From the NCBI GenBank assembly GCA_022496805.1, contig CM040086.1:8248501-8312500 (forward strand): DNA of 64,000 nt, in the 5' to 3' direction. Source of the DNA: Pohlia nutans (lineage: Eukaryota; Streptophyta; Bryopsida; Bryales; Mniaceae). A program made the translations under genes and the position numbers. Below, piece after piece: positions 46,201 through 58,321 of this stretch. The notes below the pieces were generated by a model. It ran no database searches. It saw only the letters and a list, made by a program, of their open reading frames with translations, and was not told where the DNA came from. How positions within the stretch are numbered: position 1 is the stretch's first letter; the number at the start of each line of letters is the position of its first letter.

Positions 46201-48002
46201 TCATCACCAGAATCAGTGAAAATGTTGAGTGTCAGTGTTAGACAGATAAGGTCAGTGGGTCCCCATATTACTTGCCTGTGCAGATCATCTGTTTAATTCT
46301 GACATTGAACCCCCTGCTGCATATCATCTGCTTGTGTGAAAATGACTTCTATTTGACATGATTGACAAGTTAATCTTGTAGTATAGAACAATGATGTACT
46401 GCAATCAGAAAACTAAGTTCAAATGAGAAAATGCCAGCGTTGCAAAGTTTTTCTTTGGGAGGAAATGAAAAGGGAATGTCATTGCAAGATCAAAGCACAT
46501 TTTCCACCTCAAACCAGGAGTGAGCACTGTTGATAAGTTCAGTGATGCAGATGGCCGTATTGGGCGTTTTAGATGCTTCGGGGTTAAAAAACACGACTCA
46601 GTCCAATCATTAGGGCTTTGTCCTTTGGTCCTTCAGGGTGTAATGGTGAGGATGATGGGTTTTGCAGGTGTTCCTGCAGAAGAGATTTGCGGCGGTGCCG
46701 GACGCAAACTACACAATTGAGAAGAATTTCATTAGCTTTGTCTTCAGCGGTTTGGAGTTTCTGATCGAGTACAACGGGCCGGAGGATTGTCAGGTGGACA
46801 TCTTGGTGCGTTCCTGCAAGGACAGCGTAGAGACTTGGACGACAGTGGAGGACCAGGTCCTGAAACCCACGCGGGAGTTTTGTGCCTCTCCGACTGAGGG
46901 ATGCCAGGGCGTCGTCCTCATCGAGGAGATCATGCGGCCGCAATGCGTGCGTGAGCTTTGGGTACGCAAGAAGAGAACCAAGGATCAGTGCATTGGCGTG
47001 GAGGTTCTGAAACAGAAGGTGCTGGCGTCGTCACGGCTGGACTACGAGCACATCTGGAAGAAGAGCATGGAAGAGAGCCACGGGATCAAGACCGACCGTG
47101 CTGAGGATCTCCTGGGCCCGGAGAATTGGGAGGATGTCCTGAACCGATGTCTCGACGAGCTGGAGAAGATCGACCTTGAGGTGAACCGCAAGAAGAGGTC
47201 CGGGCACGACACGCTGAGCCCGCGGAGCCCGCAGCTGACGCCACCGCCGTCTCGTCGCATTGGCCGCACCGTGTCGCTCCTGCCGCGCCCGTCAGAGATG
47301 ACCAGGCAGCTGCTGGAGAATCGCATTGCGGACCGAACGCGGGAGGTTCGCACGTTCCAGAAGAAGCTCTTCCCGGAGATGTCGCGCAACATCAACAACC
47401 TCGTGGACTTCCCGTTCCTGCTGCAGGATGGCAAGGTGCCCCACCTGGTGTACCTCAGCACGGGCGGGGATGCCGTCAACAGCGAGCGCCTCGTGACCAG
47501 GCTCGCGCCGGGCTCGTATTCGCGCAAGCTGCACCTCATGTGCGAGCACCGCGACGGCATTCACATGATCGACCACCAAGTGGGTGGCATCATGCGCTGT
47601 GACGAGAAGTCGGTGCGCAGCGTCCGCCCGCACATGCTGTGGGGCCTGAAACTGATCTCCTCCATGTTCCGTATCAGCGAGCTCGCGGCAGGCGGGTTCA
47701 CCGCCATGCTCACAGAGGCAGAGCGCATGAAACTCATGGGCATGGTGACGGAGGAGACCTCGGAGGCGGCGGAGTGGCCAGACGTCACGGGCCGCCTGTC
47801 GTTCACGCCGGAGGAGATGATGGCCGCGGAGGATTGGCTCATCCATTACATGAAGAGCAAGAACATTCCGGCCTTGTTTGGGCTTTACAAAGTCGCCTAC
47901 CTCGACGACGAGGGCGAGCCGTCAAAGCACCCGGCGTGGATTTGTGACAAGCACTTGAAGTATGGCCTTCATCACGGCACAGTGCAGCAGCTCCCCATGT
48001 AG
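43280..48002 (+). CDS. LRR-Roc-COR (ROCO) GTPase, TORNADO1-like
   Basis: ROCO proteins pair a Ras-like Roc GTPase with a COR dimerisation module. In plants the known member is TORNADO1/LOPPED1, a cytoplasmic regulator of leaf and root patterning of about 1380 residues. Two coding exons (43280-46111 and 46668-48002) give 1388 residues. Residues about 165-480 form ribonuclease-inhibitor-type leucine-rich repeats (NRTLQKLSVYSDN, NKSLEVLDLSYNPLDVDGL). Roc, about 490-690, shows all main GTPase motifs: P-loop GIPFAGKTT (G499-T507), DLAGHEEF (D570-F577) and THSDK (T650-K654). COR follows, with HDAGELLFFDGLDFMVVDP from H778. Exon 2 encodes a long C-terminal region of unclear fold. There is no kinase domain, unlike animal LRRK proteins. 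The start is the first ATG after an in-frame TAG. Codon use is strongly GC-rich compared with the flanks. ROCO identity is certain; orthology to TORNADO1 is inferred from architecture and length. Confidence 0.93.
46112..46667 (+). other. intron of the ROCO gene (556 bp)
   Basis: Donor CAG|GTAACA at 46111/46112 and acceptor TTTGCAG|GTG at 46667/46668 join in phase 0 (LGFFPRLQ to VFLQKRFA). Without splicing the frame stops seven codons later (46133-46135). AT content rises inside, as expected. No repeat was recognised in it. Confidence 0.9.
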
Positions 48003-48456
48003 GGTGGGTGAGCTTTTACATATCATACGCAGCAGCCCAGGAGGCAGGACTCAGTTCGGGCTGGGACTGTACAAAGATTTTGTGTTAGTTATGCTCATGG
48101 ATACCAATACGGCCAATTCTTGAGGTGCACAACTGTGCCCTCGTATCGTATTACATAAGGGCGGCGCCCATTTAGGATTTTACCACACTGCTACAGTAAG
48201 GTCAGGCTCAACTCAACGGTCAGAAGCCCATATCCCACATTCAGCCCATATCCCACTTCTAAGGTATGATTCATTCCACATTTGCTTTTGCTTGTTCTCT
48301 GGGTGTTAACATTAATTGTATCGAGGTTTTATACCATCAGTCATATTCAGGAGTGTGTTAGCTGTGGAGACATCACTCTGAATCAAAATTTGTACGACAG
48401 TATGAGTGACAATCCCATTTTCATCAGTGTACCTAAGTAATGTTTACACCGGCAAA
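48003..48456. other. 3' flank of the ROCO gene
   Basis: This is the presumed 3' untranslated region and downstream DNA. No clear AATAAA signal stands out. The tandem phrase CAGCCCATATCCCAC (about 48226-48258) occurs nearly twice. Confidence 0.4.
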
Positions 48457-48663
48457 TGTAGGAGCATCCAATTTCGACAGTGTACCCAATGCCGATAATT
48501 TCTAGACAAGGTAGTCATTTCAGAATGCAAATCTAAGCACATCATAGAGCCCGTATTGTTTTGTTGACCAAAATGATTAGCTATCTATGGTTTACCTAGA
48601 TTTACGTTTTGGAATGACTGTCATGTCAAGAAATTATCAACATTGGGTATTGGATGCTCCTAC
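48457..48663. mobile_element. 207-bp foldback element downstream of the ROCO gene
   Basis: ATGTAGGAGCATCCAAT at the left and ATTGGATGCTCCTACCTT at the right are inverse, and the arms stay paired inward through GATAATTTCTAGACA and its counterpart TGTCAAGAAATTATC. No target duplication was fixed. Confidence 0.7.
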
Positions 48664-49421
48664 CTTAGAGGAGTTTCTGTTGGTAGCAAGGAGACGGTTT
48701 TAGTACTCTGCTTTATCTGATTTTATTTATTTATTGGGTGTGATTGGCAGATTGAGGAGATTTCAGGGGTTTGAGGCTTTGAGCAGAGACTCTGTTGCCC
48801 GAGATGGTGTAGTTTCATACGATGTAAGTAGCGAGTATAGAGTTCCTCTATAAGGAATCGGTGTATAGTACTGTAGCAAGCCCGGCGTGTTTGAGTTAGG
48901 TTCAGTATTGTTTGAATGTCAGCTGTTTGAGCTGCTCCCAGTTTTACTCACGGTGACCTATTCACTCAAATTTTCTTTTAGACATGGACTAGCCTGTATG
49001 ACCTCTCAGTGAATGATCTAAACTCTCATTTTGCAGCATGCTGGGATAGTATGAAAGGTTCATTTGTGTTTGAATTCTTCAATGCTGGTGGTATTTTAAG
49101 TTACACTGATTACTGTTCCACAATCTGAAATGACAAGTCTTGGTTTATGCAAAGACGTACAATAGGCCAACTCTTGATTTCAACCTTTTTCTATTGGAAA
49201 GTCAAATCCTTTGACATAAATCATGGAAGGTGCCTTCTGTTTGACTAAGTCGAATAGGTTCATCCAATTGTGTACTGAAAGCACTGTAAACAGTTGACAA
49301 TTGAGGTGACTTTTGATAATTACATGAATCTGATGCAATTATTGGGGGTCTAAGTCTGAAAGTCGCGGACTGGTGACTTAGTCGATTGCAATTCTTACAA
49401 AGATACTTGATACATCACGTG
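48664..49421. other. intergenic, nothing recognised
   Basis: No coding region or repeat ends are visible. It may contain distal 3' sequence of the ROCO transcript. Confidence 0.4.
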
Positions 49422-49531
49422 CATAACATTCAGTAGCATGCACATGATGTGGAATATTCCACACCTAACAGTACTTCATCAGTAGCTACGTGAAGGAAAA
49501 GCAGTGGGCATGAAGGCTACTGAATGTTATG
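49422..49531. mobile_element. CATAACATTCAGTAGC miniature (110 bp)
   Basis: The ends CATAACATTCAGTAGC and GCTACTGAATGTTATG are perfect inverse 16-mers. The interior includes GTGGAATATTCCACACC, as in the relative at 41841-42015. Confidence 0.8.
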
Positions 49532-49833
49532 TGACGTTTTTTTTCATTCAAAAAACCAGATGTCCCAAAATTTAGATATCCGAAAAAAGGCATACTTTTC
49601 AAGTGGAGTTCTCTTCCTGTAATTTTTTTTATGACAATCATTTTTCATGAATAGTTTCCATGGTCGGGGCTCTTGGCTTGGGGGAGCGTGCAGGAACTCT
49701 CCTTTACCTTTGGGGAGGTCACAAATTCCACACCACATGGTGGTGCAGGGCCTTGCTTTAGATTATTCTCCATCTCATCACAGACTAGTCTTTTTGAACT
49801 CCAAACGAGTCTAAGGTGAGTTTAACCCTTTAA

Positions 49834-50155
49834 CCCCTTAACGTACCGATCCTTTGAACGCAAGTAGATGTTAGCTTGAAAAATAGATTTTAGCATGACT
49901 CAAATGTACAATAAGTGTACATGAAAGGACCACTGCATGCATGAAATCTACCCAACAAATTTGACATATTTGCATTTGGAGGCCTCTCCAATATTATGGA
50001 CCTCTCCCCATCACAAGAGATTTACTCTCATTGGTAGAGATCTTAATAGGCTTGCAAAGGTGACTTGGATGAAAGTCATCCCACATTGCATGAAAAAGTT
50101 ACAGGACTTTGAATCCGTTCATGATCCAGTTTCTGGACGCTGTGACGTTTAGGGG
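49834..50155. mobile_element. TTAA element, class G (322 bp)
   Basis: It begins CCCCTTAACGTACCGATCC after TTAA 49830-49833 and ends GCTGTGACGTTTAGGGG before TTAA 50156-50159, which it shares with the class D element to its right. A longer inverse copy lies at 59729-60308. Confidence 0.8.
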
Positions 50156-50244
50156 TTAACGTCAAGAGGGTCTTGAGCGGGCAGCCCAAAGGAATAATAA
50201 AAGTTTAGAGAGCAACTCTTGTGAGTAACATCTCCCCCAATTAT

Positions 50245-50596
50245 TAGAGTTATCCTTAAAGTCACCTTGTGTTTGAATAAGATACCGTGAATTTTGCTTT
50301 AATGTATTCTTATTTGTTCACTCTAAATAGTTAAAAAGCTTGGTGGTTTATCGTTATTATGTGTGTAAAAGCTTGGTGGTCTCTAAAATCAAGGGAAACT
50401 AGTTTAGCCGTCAAGAAAGACGGCTAAACTAGTTTTCCATGAGTTTGAAGACCACAAAGCTCTTGCACACCTAATAATGAGAGCCCTTTAAGCTCTTCGC
50501 TACCTTTTAACAATTTGGGGTGAACAAATAAGAGTACATTAATGCAAAATTCATGGTATCTTATTCAAACACAGGGTGACTTTAAGGATAACTCTA
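50245..50596. mobile_element. 352-bp foldback element
   Basis: The ends TAGAGTTATCCTTAAAGTCA and its inverse at 50577-50596 pair over more than 50 bp. At the centre (50399-50438) a perfect 17-bp stem, AACTAGTTTAGCCGTCA-like, encloses a 6-base loop. No reading frame of note occurs. Confidence 0.8.
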
Positions 50597-51145
50597 TTGT
50601 ATGTAAAATTTTCTTGGGGCCACCACTGTTGAGACCCAAAACCACCAATTTCACTATTCAAGTAGACCAATGGCACGCCAAGCATTGCAAATAAATAGTT
50701 GGTGGTTTTGGGTATTAGTATGAGTGAAAGTACCACATGGTGTGAACATGGGGAAACCTAGAGGTTTGATTTGGGTCACAAGTTACTTTCCACTTTGGTA
50801 TTTTGTATAAAATTCACAAATGTAAATTAGATGTTGCAATTTTTTGCAATCCTCATCAAAACCTATTTCAAATGTGGTCATTATTTTTTTTCGAATTTAG
50901 CACTGCAAAAAATAGGCCAGATTCCTTAAGTTGGTGGTTTTAGGATAATCAACCTTATGCTCAAAAAAAGTTGGCATGCTCAAAAGGCACTAGCATGCTG
51001 AGCCAGGCTCAAGCATGCACTGCCATGCGCAATCGACTGCCTTGTTATTCAAGTTTTTTTTTATTCTTTTATTTTTTATTTATAAAGTTGGCTAGCATTG
51101 TTGCGGCACTATAGCACTGTGGCACTTTTCAAGAAACAACCTTAA

Positions 51146-51870
51146 CCCCTAACTGCCGGCAAGACCAAAAATTAGCTAATGAATGAAGTTGACTGTTCAA
51201 TTCCAACTGCTGTGCGGATGATTTCCATCCAATTCTTTACATGAAGGGCTTTGCTTGGTGATGCCACCCCTTCAAGTTAAATTCAAATCATTCAAGCTAT
51301 TTTTAAATTTTACATGGGTCTCAATTATAAAATGAGCCGTAAAAACGGTTCACTGTGTAGTGTATTTTGAATTTTTTTGCTTGTTTTACTTAAACTTGAT
51401 TTAGGTCATGAAAATGAGTTCCATTGCATTTGAGCTTAACTAACAAAATGAAGCTTGCTAAGTCTTGTTTCTACTCCACTTTGAATTTTTGGAAAAATCT
51501 AGAAATTGAGTGTTTTATTGTAGTTACAAGTTCGGTAGGTATCACCAAGGTGTAGCAAACTTTCTAAATGTAGATACATGGATGATTTTCATCAACTAAA
51601 CTTTTCTTCACTGTAATTTACACTTCAGGTAAAAAAATCGGAAATTTCTAGTACATTTTGTAATTGATATAGATTTTCTTTACAATCACTTCATAAAACC
51701 ATAGTAATTTCAAATTTTCACCAAAATTTATGAAAAATTCATGATTTGTAGTAAATATGTGACTTCATCTACTAAAAATATGAATTTGAATTCTCGTAGT
51801 ATTTTTAGTAGAAAAATTGAATGTGATAGGTAAAGCATGATTCCATGGTCGTAGGCCCAACCTTTAGGGT
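51146..51870. mobile_element. TTAA element, class H (725 bp), nested in class D
   Basis: It begins CCCCTAACTGCCGGCAAGACC-type sequence after TTAA 51142-51145 and ends CAACCTTTAGGG before TTAA 51871-51874. The class D relative at 26317-26703 has GACCTTAGCTGCCTC at the equivalent unfilled site, which confirms a precise TTAA insertion. An inverse copy is at 54400-55084. Confidence 0.9.
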
Positions 51871-52081
51871 TTAACTGCCTCAACCTCAACTTCTGTTCGT
51901 TTTGATAACTTTGATTGCTTGCCAATGATTCCACAACCTCCCAAATGAGGTGCGAATTTGGAATTTAGTTTTTTTTTTAGTGGCTTTCCAACGCACCAAT
52001 CCTCACTTGGTTTGGTTGAGAAAAACTAATTTTTTCTCAAATATTCTTTTTTGTGGGGCTTTTTTGACGTTTAAGGGTTAA

Positions 52082-54395
52082 GGTGTCTTTTCACTTTAAG
52101 ACACTCTTTTCGATTAACTCCAATATGGTAAACAAGATCATATGGTAAACCAATTGTCCTAATAAAATCATGCTCATACAATCAACCAATTGTGTGACTA
52201 AGATCTAAACTTGTAAACATGAAAGTTGTAATATTCAACATATTGGATAATGTGGAAACAATTTTTGTTGTGAATCATTTTTAATTAATTTTTTAAATAT
52301 GTTTAAATATATAAAAGGATTTTCACAAATACTCGATTTTGTAACCGTTATAGAGATCATTCAAAAGATTTTCTAATGCATGATTTTCCAAGTCCCACTA
52401 TGTTAACCTTTTTTAGATGTTGACATAAATCATTTAAAACCCATTTGTCATTTGTAAAAGATCCCAAGTTTACACGGTTCAAAGTTATTCTTGCATTTCC
52501 ACTATTGGATGATTCTCTAATTTTGAAAAATTGTCTTTACTCCAATTGAGAATACAATTGTACAATTACTTTTAAATTTAATCCATTCTATTTCTAATAG
52601 TATCAATTACACTGGAAAAAACTATTGAAATCTAGTGCATGCAACTACAATACCCAAGGCACCAAAGGTTAAACAACCCAAATTGGAAATTTCTACATAT
52701 ATTAGTTTTTCCAAGTTCTACAAATTTGTCCATTTCAATTCATTTCAATTCATTAAAATCCAATTAAAAAATATCTGCACCTGGATGACATGAACTACTT
52801 CACTTCATGTTCAAAATTTTAATTGAATAAATTTATTTTCAAATTTTTATGCTTTGTGAAAAAAATGCTTAAATTCAACATTTGCACGCATTGTAGTACA
52901 AAGTAAACAATACTTTTAATCCTTCAAAGTAATCATTTCAAAATAAATCATATCTACATATACTATATATCAAAATTTGGGACCAAATTGGCATCATTTG
53001 ATATTTTAAATAATTTTGTTTTGATGTATTTAAGTAGTTAGAACAAATTGTGCTTTTTGAACAAAATGTCTCATTTAAAATCTTTAATATGCTTCAAATT
53101 TGTCATGAAGTTTTTCTTGTGTACTTTATGAGTGCAAGATATCAAAACTACATCTAGTCAATTAATTTTTTATTTTGGTTTAAAGAGGGACTAATCCAAA
53201 ACTACTATGCGGGTTAATTTAAGAGTTCAAAGGGCTTTTTGGATACCCGTATTAGACCGTTGCGGCATTGCCCATCAATGAAAATCACATACCATAATGC
53301 ATTTAAATTTTGTTTGCCAACTAAGAGGTTAAACTAAGATGCACATAAAATAAAGCCCTTTTGGTCTGAACAAACTTTGTTCCTTTGCAATAACTTCAAG
53401 ACGTTTATATAAACGCAAAACCATCGGATTTTTGACGTGTTAGAGGAAATTTCAGAAGATTGAAAAACCTTCACAAGTTGACCAATCCAACAAAAAATTG
53501 ATTCCACAAACATTAGGCAAGCTATCAATCAAAAAAATCAAGAAAAAAACCAAATACCATAAATAAACATGTAGCCTATATTGACCAATACACAATAATA
53601 TTAGATATCCCAAGAGATAATCATAACATTGCTCCAAAGGCTATCATGAATCCAAAGTCTGTTGGAAGTAGTTTGACAATACATAATATAAAAGGTGCAT
53701 AACTAATTATTCAATCCTTCAAGTAAGATTGTTGCACAATATTTCAACTTAGCTCGTATGCATTCACATGAGTGTATAGAGGAATATTTTTTGTCACATC
53801 CCTTTCAAAGGGAGGCTCTAACACCATTGTGAGCAAAGGGAATCCCAGGGGTAACGTTTGGACCTTGCTAAAGACTTGGTGTGGAAACATTGAGGTGCCC
53901 CAATCAAACAATGAGCTATATCATTTTTTTAGGTTGAAATGAGGACATGCCATATATGGTTGGAAACCTTGTGAGAGCAGACACCCATGGGTTCAAAGAA
54001 TGTGTGAATGAGAGTTGTGAGTCAAATGTTATGGCTCTTCAAAGAGTTGGTAGTGTCATGGGACACATAAGCTAGAATTGAGGGTGGACTCAAGGTTCAC
54101 AATGACGCCCACCATAAAGTGAGGTATTTTATATATTGTTCAAAAGCTAAAGAGGAGAGCTCTCCATATTACTAAGGCTCATAAGGAGAAAAAGAAGAAC
54201 TCAAAAATTATAGCCCAACTTAGGAAGGGAGTACTGGAAACGCATTCTCATAGAGACCTGAATCTTTAGGAAGCCATAATGTTTTAAAAAAATAGAATTT
54301 ATTGTAAGCATCGGTTGAGAAAATAGAGAGATTTTTGAGAGATTGTTTGCTTGAAAATCCTAAAAACAAGAATTGATATAATGTGGACAACAAGG
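52082..54395. other. 2.3 kb AT-rich intergenic DNA
   Basis: No coding region, RNA gene or element with readable ends. Minus-strand frames at 53334-53637 are short and unassigned. Confidence 0.45.
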
Positions 54396-54399
54396 TTAA

Positions 54400-55084
54400 C
54401 TCCTAAAGGTTGGGCCTATGACCATGGAATCATGCTTTATCTGCCACACTCAATTTTTCTACCAAAAATAATACAAGAATTAAAATTTATGTTTTTAGAA
54501 GATGAAGTCACATGTCTGGTGAAAATTTGAATTTAATATGGTTTTATGAAGTGATTGTAAATGAAATCTATATCAATTACAAAATGTACTTAAAAATTCT
54601 GATTTTTTTACCTAAAGTGTAAATTACAATGAAGAAAAGTTTAGTTAATGAAAATCATCCATGTATCTAAATTCATAATTTTTTGCTACACCTTGGTGAT
54701 ACCTACCAAACTTGTAACTACAATAAAACACTCAATTTTCAAATTTTTCCAAAAATTCAAAGTGGAGTAGAAACTTGGCAAGCTTCATTTTATTACTTCA
54801 TTTTCAAATGCAATGGAACTCATTTTCATGGCCTAAATTTAGTTTAAGTAGAACAAGCAAAAAAATTCAAAATACACTGCACGTTTTTATGACTCTTTTG
54901 GTAATTGGGATCCCATGTAAAATCTAAAAATAGATTGAATGATTTTAATTTAACATGAAGGGGTGGCATGACCAAAAAAAGTCCTTTATATAAAGAATTG
55001 GATAGAAATCATCCGTGCAATAGTTGGAATTGAACAATCAACTTCATTCACAAGCCAGTTTTTGGTCCCGGCAGCGTTTAGAGG
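54400..55084. mobile_element. TTAA element, class H, inverted (685 bp)
   Basis: It begins CTCCTAAAGGTTGGGCC after TTAA 54396-54399 and ends CCCGGCAGCGTTTAGAGG before TTAA 55085-55088. It is the reverse complement of 51146-51870 with substitutions and small indels. Confidence 0.85.
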
Positions 55085-55377
55085 TTAATGCCACTCACTG
55101 TCTTTGGGTGGTACTAGTCCTAGAGACAAAACACTACTTCTGATGGCCCATTCACATACACCAATGCTACTGCATGCATGCATTAGGTAACTTTGAGGGA
55201 ATCTAGTGTCAACCAAGAAATATAAAATATGCAATTAGAAATTACTCTAACGTATGACAAAAAAGAACGCAATGCAAAAATGAAGCATGACTCTACTTGT
55301 GACATTGTGATGCAGTTGCACAGTGCTTGAATTTAGTAGTTGCAGCAAAAATAAACAAGGTTTTCAATACATATATA

Positions 55378-55520
55378 TATATCTCTAAAAATAGTCATTT
55401 GGACCCTATATTATCAAATGCAGTAAAAGCAATAAAACTTGATTTCTAAGCAATTTAGAAAAACTACCCCAAACTTTATTTTTAGCAAGTTTAGTTTTTC
55501 CATGGAGGGTGAAATATGGC
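55378..55520. repeat. dispersed repeat, copy shared with 33045-33200
   Basis: Both copies run from CTAAAAATAGT through GACC.TATATTAT and AAGC.ATTTAGAAAAA to TTAGTTTTTCCATGGAGG. The ends are not defined. Confidence 0.6.
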
Positions 55521-55699
55521 TAATATATCCACTCCCTCAATCTGTAATAACACTACTTCAACCCCAAAACAATCAGGAAGCTTGAATTGGACCTCATGTT
55601 TGTTTATTTATTTATTTTATCTTTGACTAAATTTTATGCGGAATTCTTTTTTTCATATGAATTATATATTTTTAGGATATGATCGATTAATTTTGTCAT

Positions 55700-56282
55700 T
55701 ATAAAACCATGAATCCTTGGTCCTTCAGGAGAAAAGGGACAAACGGGCTTCCAAATGCACTCACATGAGTTTATAATTTGATATTTGGAATTTATTTTTT
55801 GATGAGATAGTATATGATCAATTCTCAAGATATTGAGGGAATTTGCGATTGAAAGTGTATCATCATAGAAGGTTGAGTGTATTAGTCAACAAAAGAATAT
55901 CCACATTCAACCCTTTCTTATAACACTATCGTGGAGGAAAAATTATGAACTTCTAAATGCATTCATATGTCTTCACAATTCGACATGTGGAGGTTGCCGA
56001 ATCAAATGTGTACACACATCATAGACTCTAAGGAAATTGTGCAAGTATGGAGTGTATCAACAAGGAGGATTGAGTTTACTAATTGTTTAGAGAATAAGTT
56101 TTCACTCAATCTTCTCTAATGACATTGTGGTGGGTTGTTAGTTGAAATTGTTTATTTGTAATGAACTTCTAAATGCACTAGTTACTAACTTGACATGTGG
56201 AAGTTGCCTATTCATACACAACATGATAAATTCTAAGGAAATGTGCGACTTTAGAGTGAATCAACGAAGTGGGTTGAGTGTA
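55700..56282. repeat. degenerate tandem repeat, unit about 190 bp
   Basis: Three diverged units share AACTTCTAAATGCA, ACATGTGGAAGTTGCC, TAAGGAAAT and GGTTGAGTGTAC. A further unit lies at about 60470-60640. The Tc1/mariner element sits directly after the third unit, so it has split this array. Confidence 0.55.
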
Positions 56283-57234
56283 CAGTGGGCTACCAATCAA
56301 AATGTCGTTTTCGAAATCGCAGTGAGAAAAATTTCAAGACTGCCAACTTTGAAAGCCTCCCGAGAGCTCAAACATTGGTATTTTCCCACGAACGTTTTAT
56401 CAAAGCCTTATCTTTAAGTTAATTATATGCATACCAAATTTCAAGGCCAAAAGATGCACCCACAAAAAGTTATTCAAAATCTACCAACATTGGTAGCTGT
56501 GGAAAATTTTTCACTGCTGCCAACTTTGACAGCCTCCCAAAGTTTTAATTAATTTTTTTTTGCCATTAAATTTTTGGAACAAAACCCTCTTTATGTTAGT
56601 AACATATAATAAATATTTCAAGGCCAAAAAATGAATACAAAAAAAGATATTAACAATCTACCAACATATGTAGTTGTGGGAAAAAATGGGGGAAAACCAT
56701 TTCATTGCTACCAACTTTGACACCCTCCCAACGGTTGAGAAATTTTATATTTACCATGAAAGTTTTACCAAAGCATTATCTTTAAGTTAATTATAGGTAT
56801 ACCAAATTTCAAGGCCAGAACATGCACCGACAAAAAGTTATTCAAAATATATCAACATTGGTAGCTGCTGTGGAAAGGTTTTCACTGCTGCCAACTTTGA
56901 CAGCCTCTCAAAGATTGAATTATTTTATGTTTGCCATGAAATTCTTGGGACAAAAGCCTCTTTATGTTAATAACATATGGTAAAACTTTCAAGGCCAAAA
57001 AATGAATACAAAAAAAGATATTAACAATCTACCAACATGTGTAGTTGTGGGAAAAAATGGGGGAAAACCATTTCATTGCTACCAACTTTGACACCCTCCC
57101 AACGGTTGAGAAATTGTCTAGTTACCATGAAATTTTTGGCACAACATGCTCTTTATGATAAAAACATTCATGCCAAATTTCAAGGTCAAAATATTTATAC
57201 AAAAAACAATATTTACAATCTACCAACGTGTATA
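56283..57234. repeat. left inverted terminus of the Tc1/mariner element
   Basis: Five subunits repeat the theme CTGCCAACTTTGACAGCCTC, TTTCAAGGCCAAAA, ATCTACCAACAT and GTAGCTGTGG. They fall into three kinds in the order A-B-A-B-C; the right terminus has A-B-C. The second A-B pair is therefore a later duplication in this arm. The transposase stop codon lies just inside its inner edge. Confidence 0.85.
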
Positions 57235-58231
57235 TCCTCCTTTTGCCTCAATCACTGCTTGTAACCTAGAGGGCATAGAATGACATAGTTGAAGGAGCTT
57301 TATACTATTGATTAACCTCCACTCTCTTTCAATAACTACCTTCAAGTCATCTAAATTTTTTGGACATATTGGGCCATGTTGCATTGCATCTGTCAAAATC
57401 TTCCAAAGGTTCTCAATTGGATTGAGATCGGGAGAGTTTGCAGGCCAATCGAACTTTTTAATAAGATGTGTTTGTCTCCATTCTTCACATACTTTGCTAC
57501 GATGGACAGGTGCGCCATCTTCCATGAGCAATCCTTGTGGCACTGTACTCATAAAATGAAGCAACTCGACATTGTAGACCACTTCAACAAAATCCTTAGC
57601 AGAACGTCTATCTTTGGGCATAAAAACAAGTTGTGACTTTTGCCCTCCAGCAAATGCACCCCAAATCATCAAAGAAGTTCTCCCACTCTTAAAAGTTGGA
57701 ACCATACAATTTGATGAATAGCGCTCATATGGATTTCTCCAAACATAAACTTGTCTAGAATTTTTTCCAACTTCAAAGGTAGACTCATCTGTCCAAACAA
57801 CTCTCTCCCATTCTTTTATAGTCCACCCACAATACTTTTGAGCAAATGCCAATCGTTGAGACATGTGACGATGTGTCAAAAAAAGGTTTTTTAACAGCAA
57901 TTCGACTGAAAATGCCACTCTCATGTAAGGCCCTTCGAATAGTCGATCTAGACACTTGAGTAGAACATATATTAGTGATCTCAGAGAGTGTCGAGCGACG
58001 ATGAGTTTTTGAGACACGTATAATAGCACGGATATCTCTATCACTAAGCTTTTTAGCATGACTTCCACCACAAGGTTTGCACTTATAGGTTCCATCTTCT
58101 CGAAATTTCTTCACTACCCTCTGAACTGTTCTAACATGGACTCCAACAATAGTTGCAATGTGAACTCCTGTCTTCCCTGCCTCACTCAAACCTACTATAC
58201 GAGCACGAGTTTCCTCTGAAATAGCCATCAC
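57220..58231 (-). pseudogene. Tc1/mariner DD34E transposase, one frameshift
   Basis: It would bind the element ends and move it by cut and paste into TA sites. The start is ATG 58231 (MMAISEETRARIVGLSEAGK). Residues 1-90 form paired-type helix-turn-helix domains (VHVRTVQRVVKKFRE) of Tc1 type. The catalytic triad is present: D in VWTDESTF, D in LMEDGAPVH, and E in NSPDLNPIENLW with 34 residues between the last two, which defines the DD34E (Tc1) group. A one-base frameshift lies at the A7 run 57878-57884 (T7 on the coding strand), after SRIAVKKPF; the second frame continues with LTHRHMSQRL. Length corrected for this is about 336 residues, normal for the family. A homopolymer sequencing error is an alternative to true decay. 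Confidence 0.92.
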
Positions 58232-58321
58232 TCAGTGACCATGATCTAGCCTTCACTTAATCACCATGATCTAGCCTCACTCACTGAACACATATTGAAC
58301 ATCACTCAGTTATCTGAAAAA

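Larger units (their letters stand above)
50160..52077. mobile_element. TTAA element, class D, enlarged by nested insertions (1918 bp)
   Basis: The left start CGTCAAGAGGGTCTTGAGCG and the right end GACGTTTAAGGG belong to class D, before TTAA 52078-52081. Within it lie a 352-bp foldback (50245-50596) and a class H TTAA element (51146-51870). The stretch 50600-51140 contains further AT-rich sequence not present in the 387-bp relative at 26317-26703. Confidence 0.75.

Noticed and set aside
43280..48002. Animal-type LRRK kinase
   Set aside because: Roc and COR are present, but no protein kinase motifs occur after COR in either exon.
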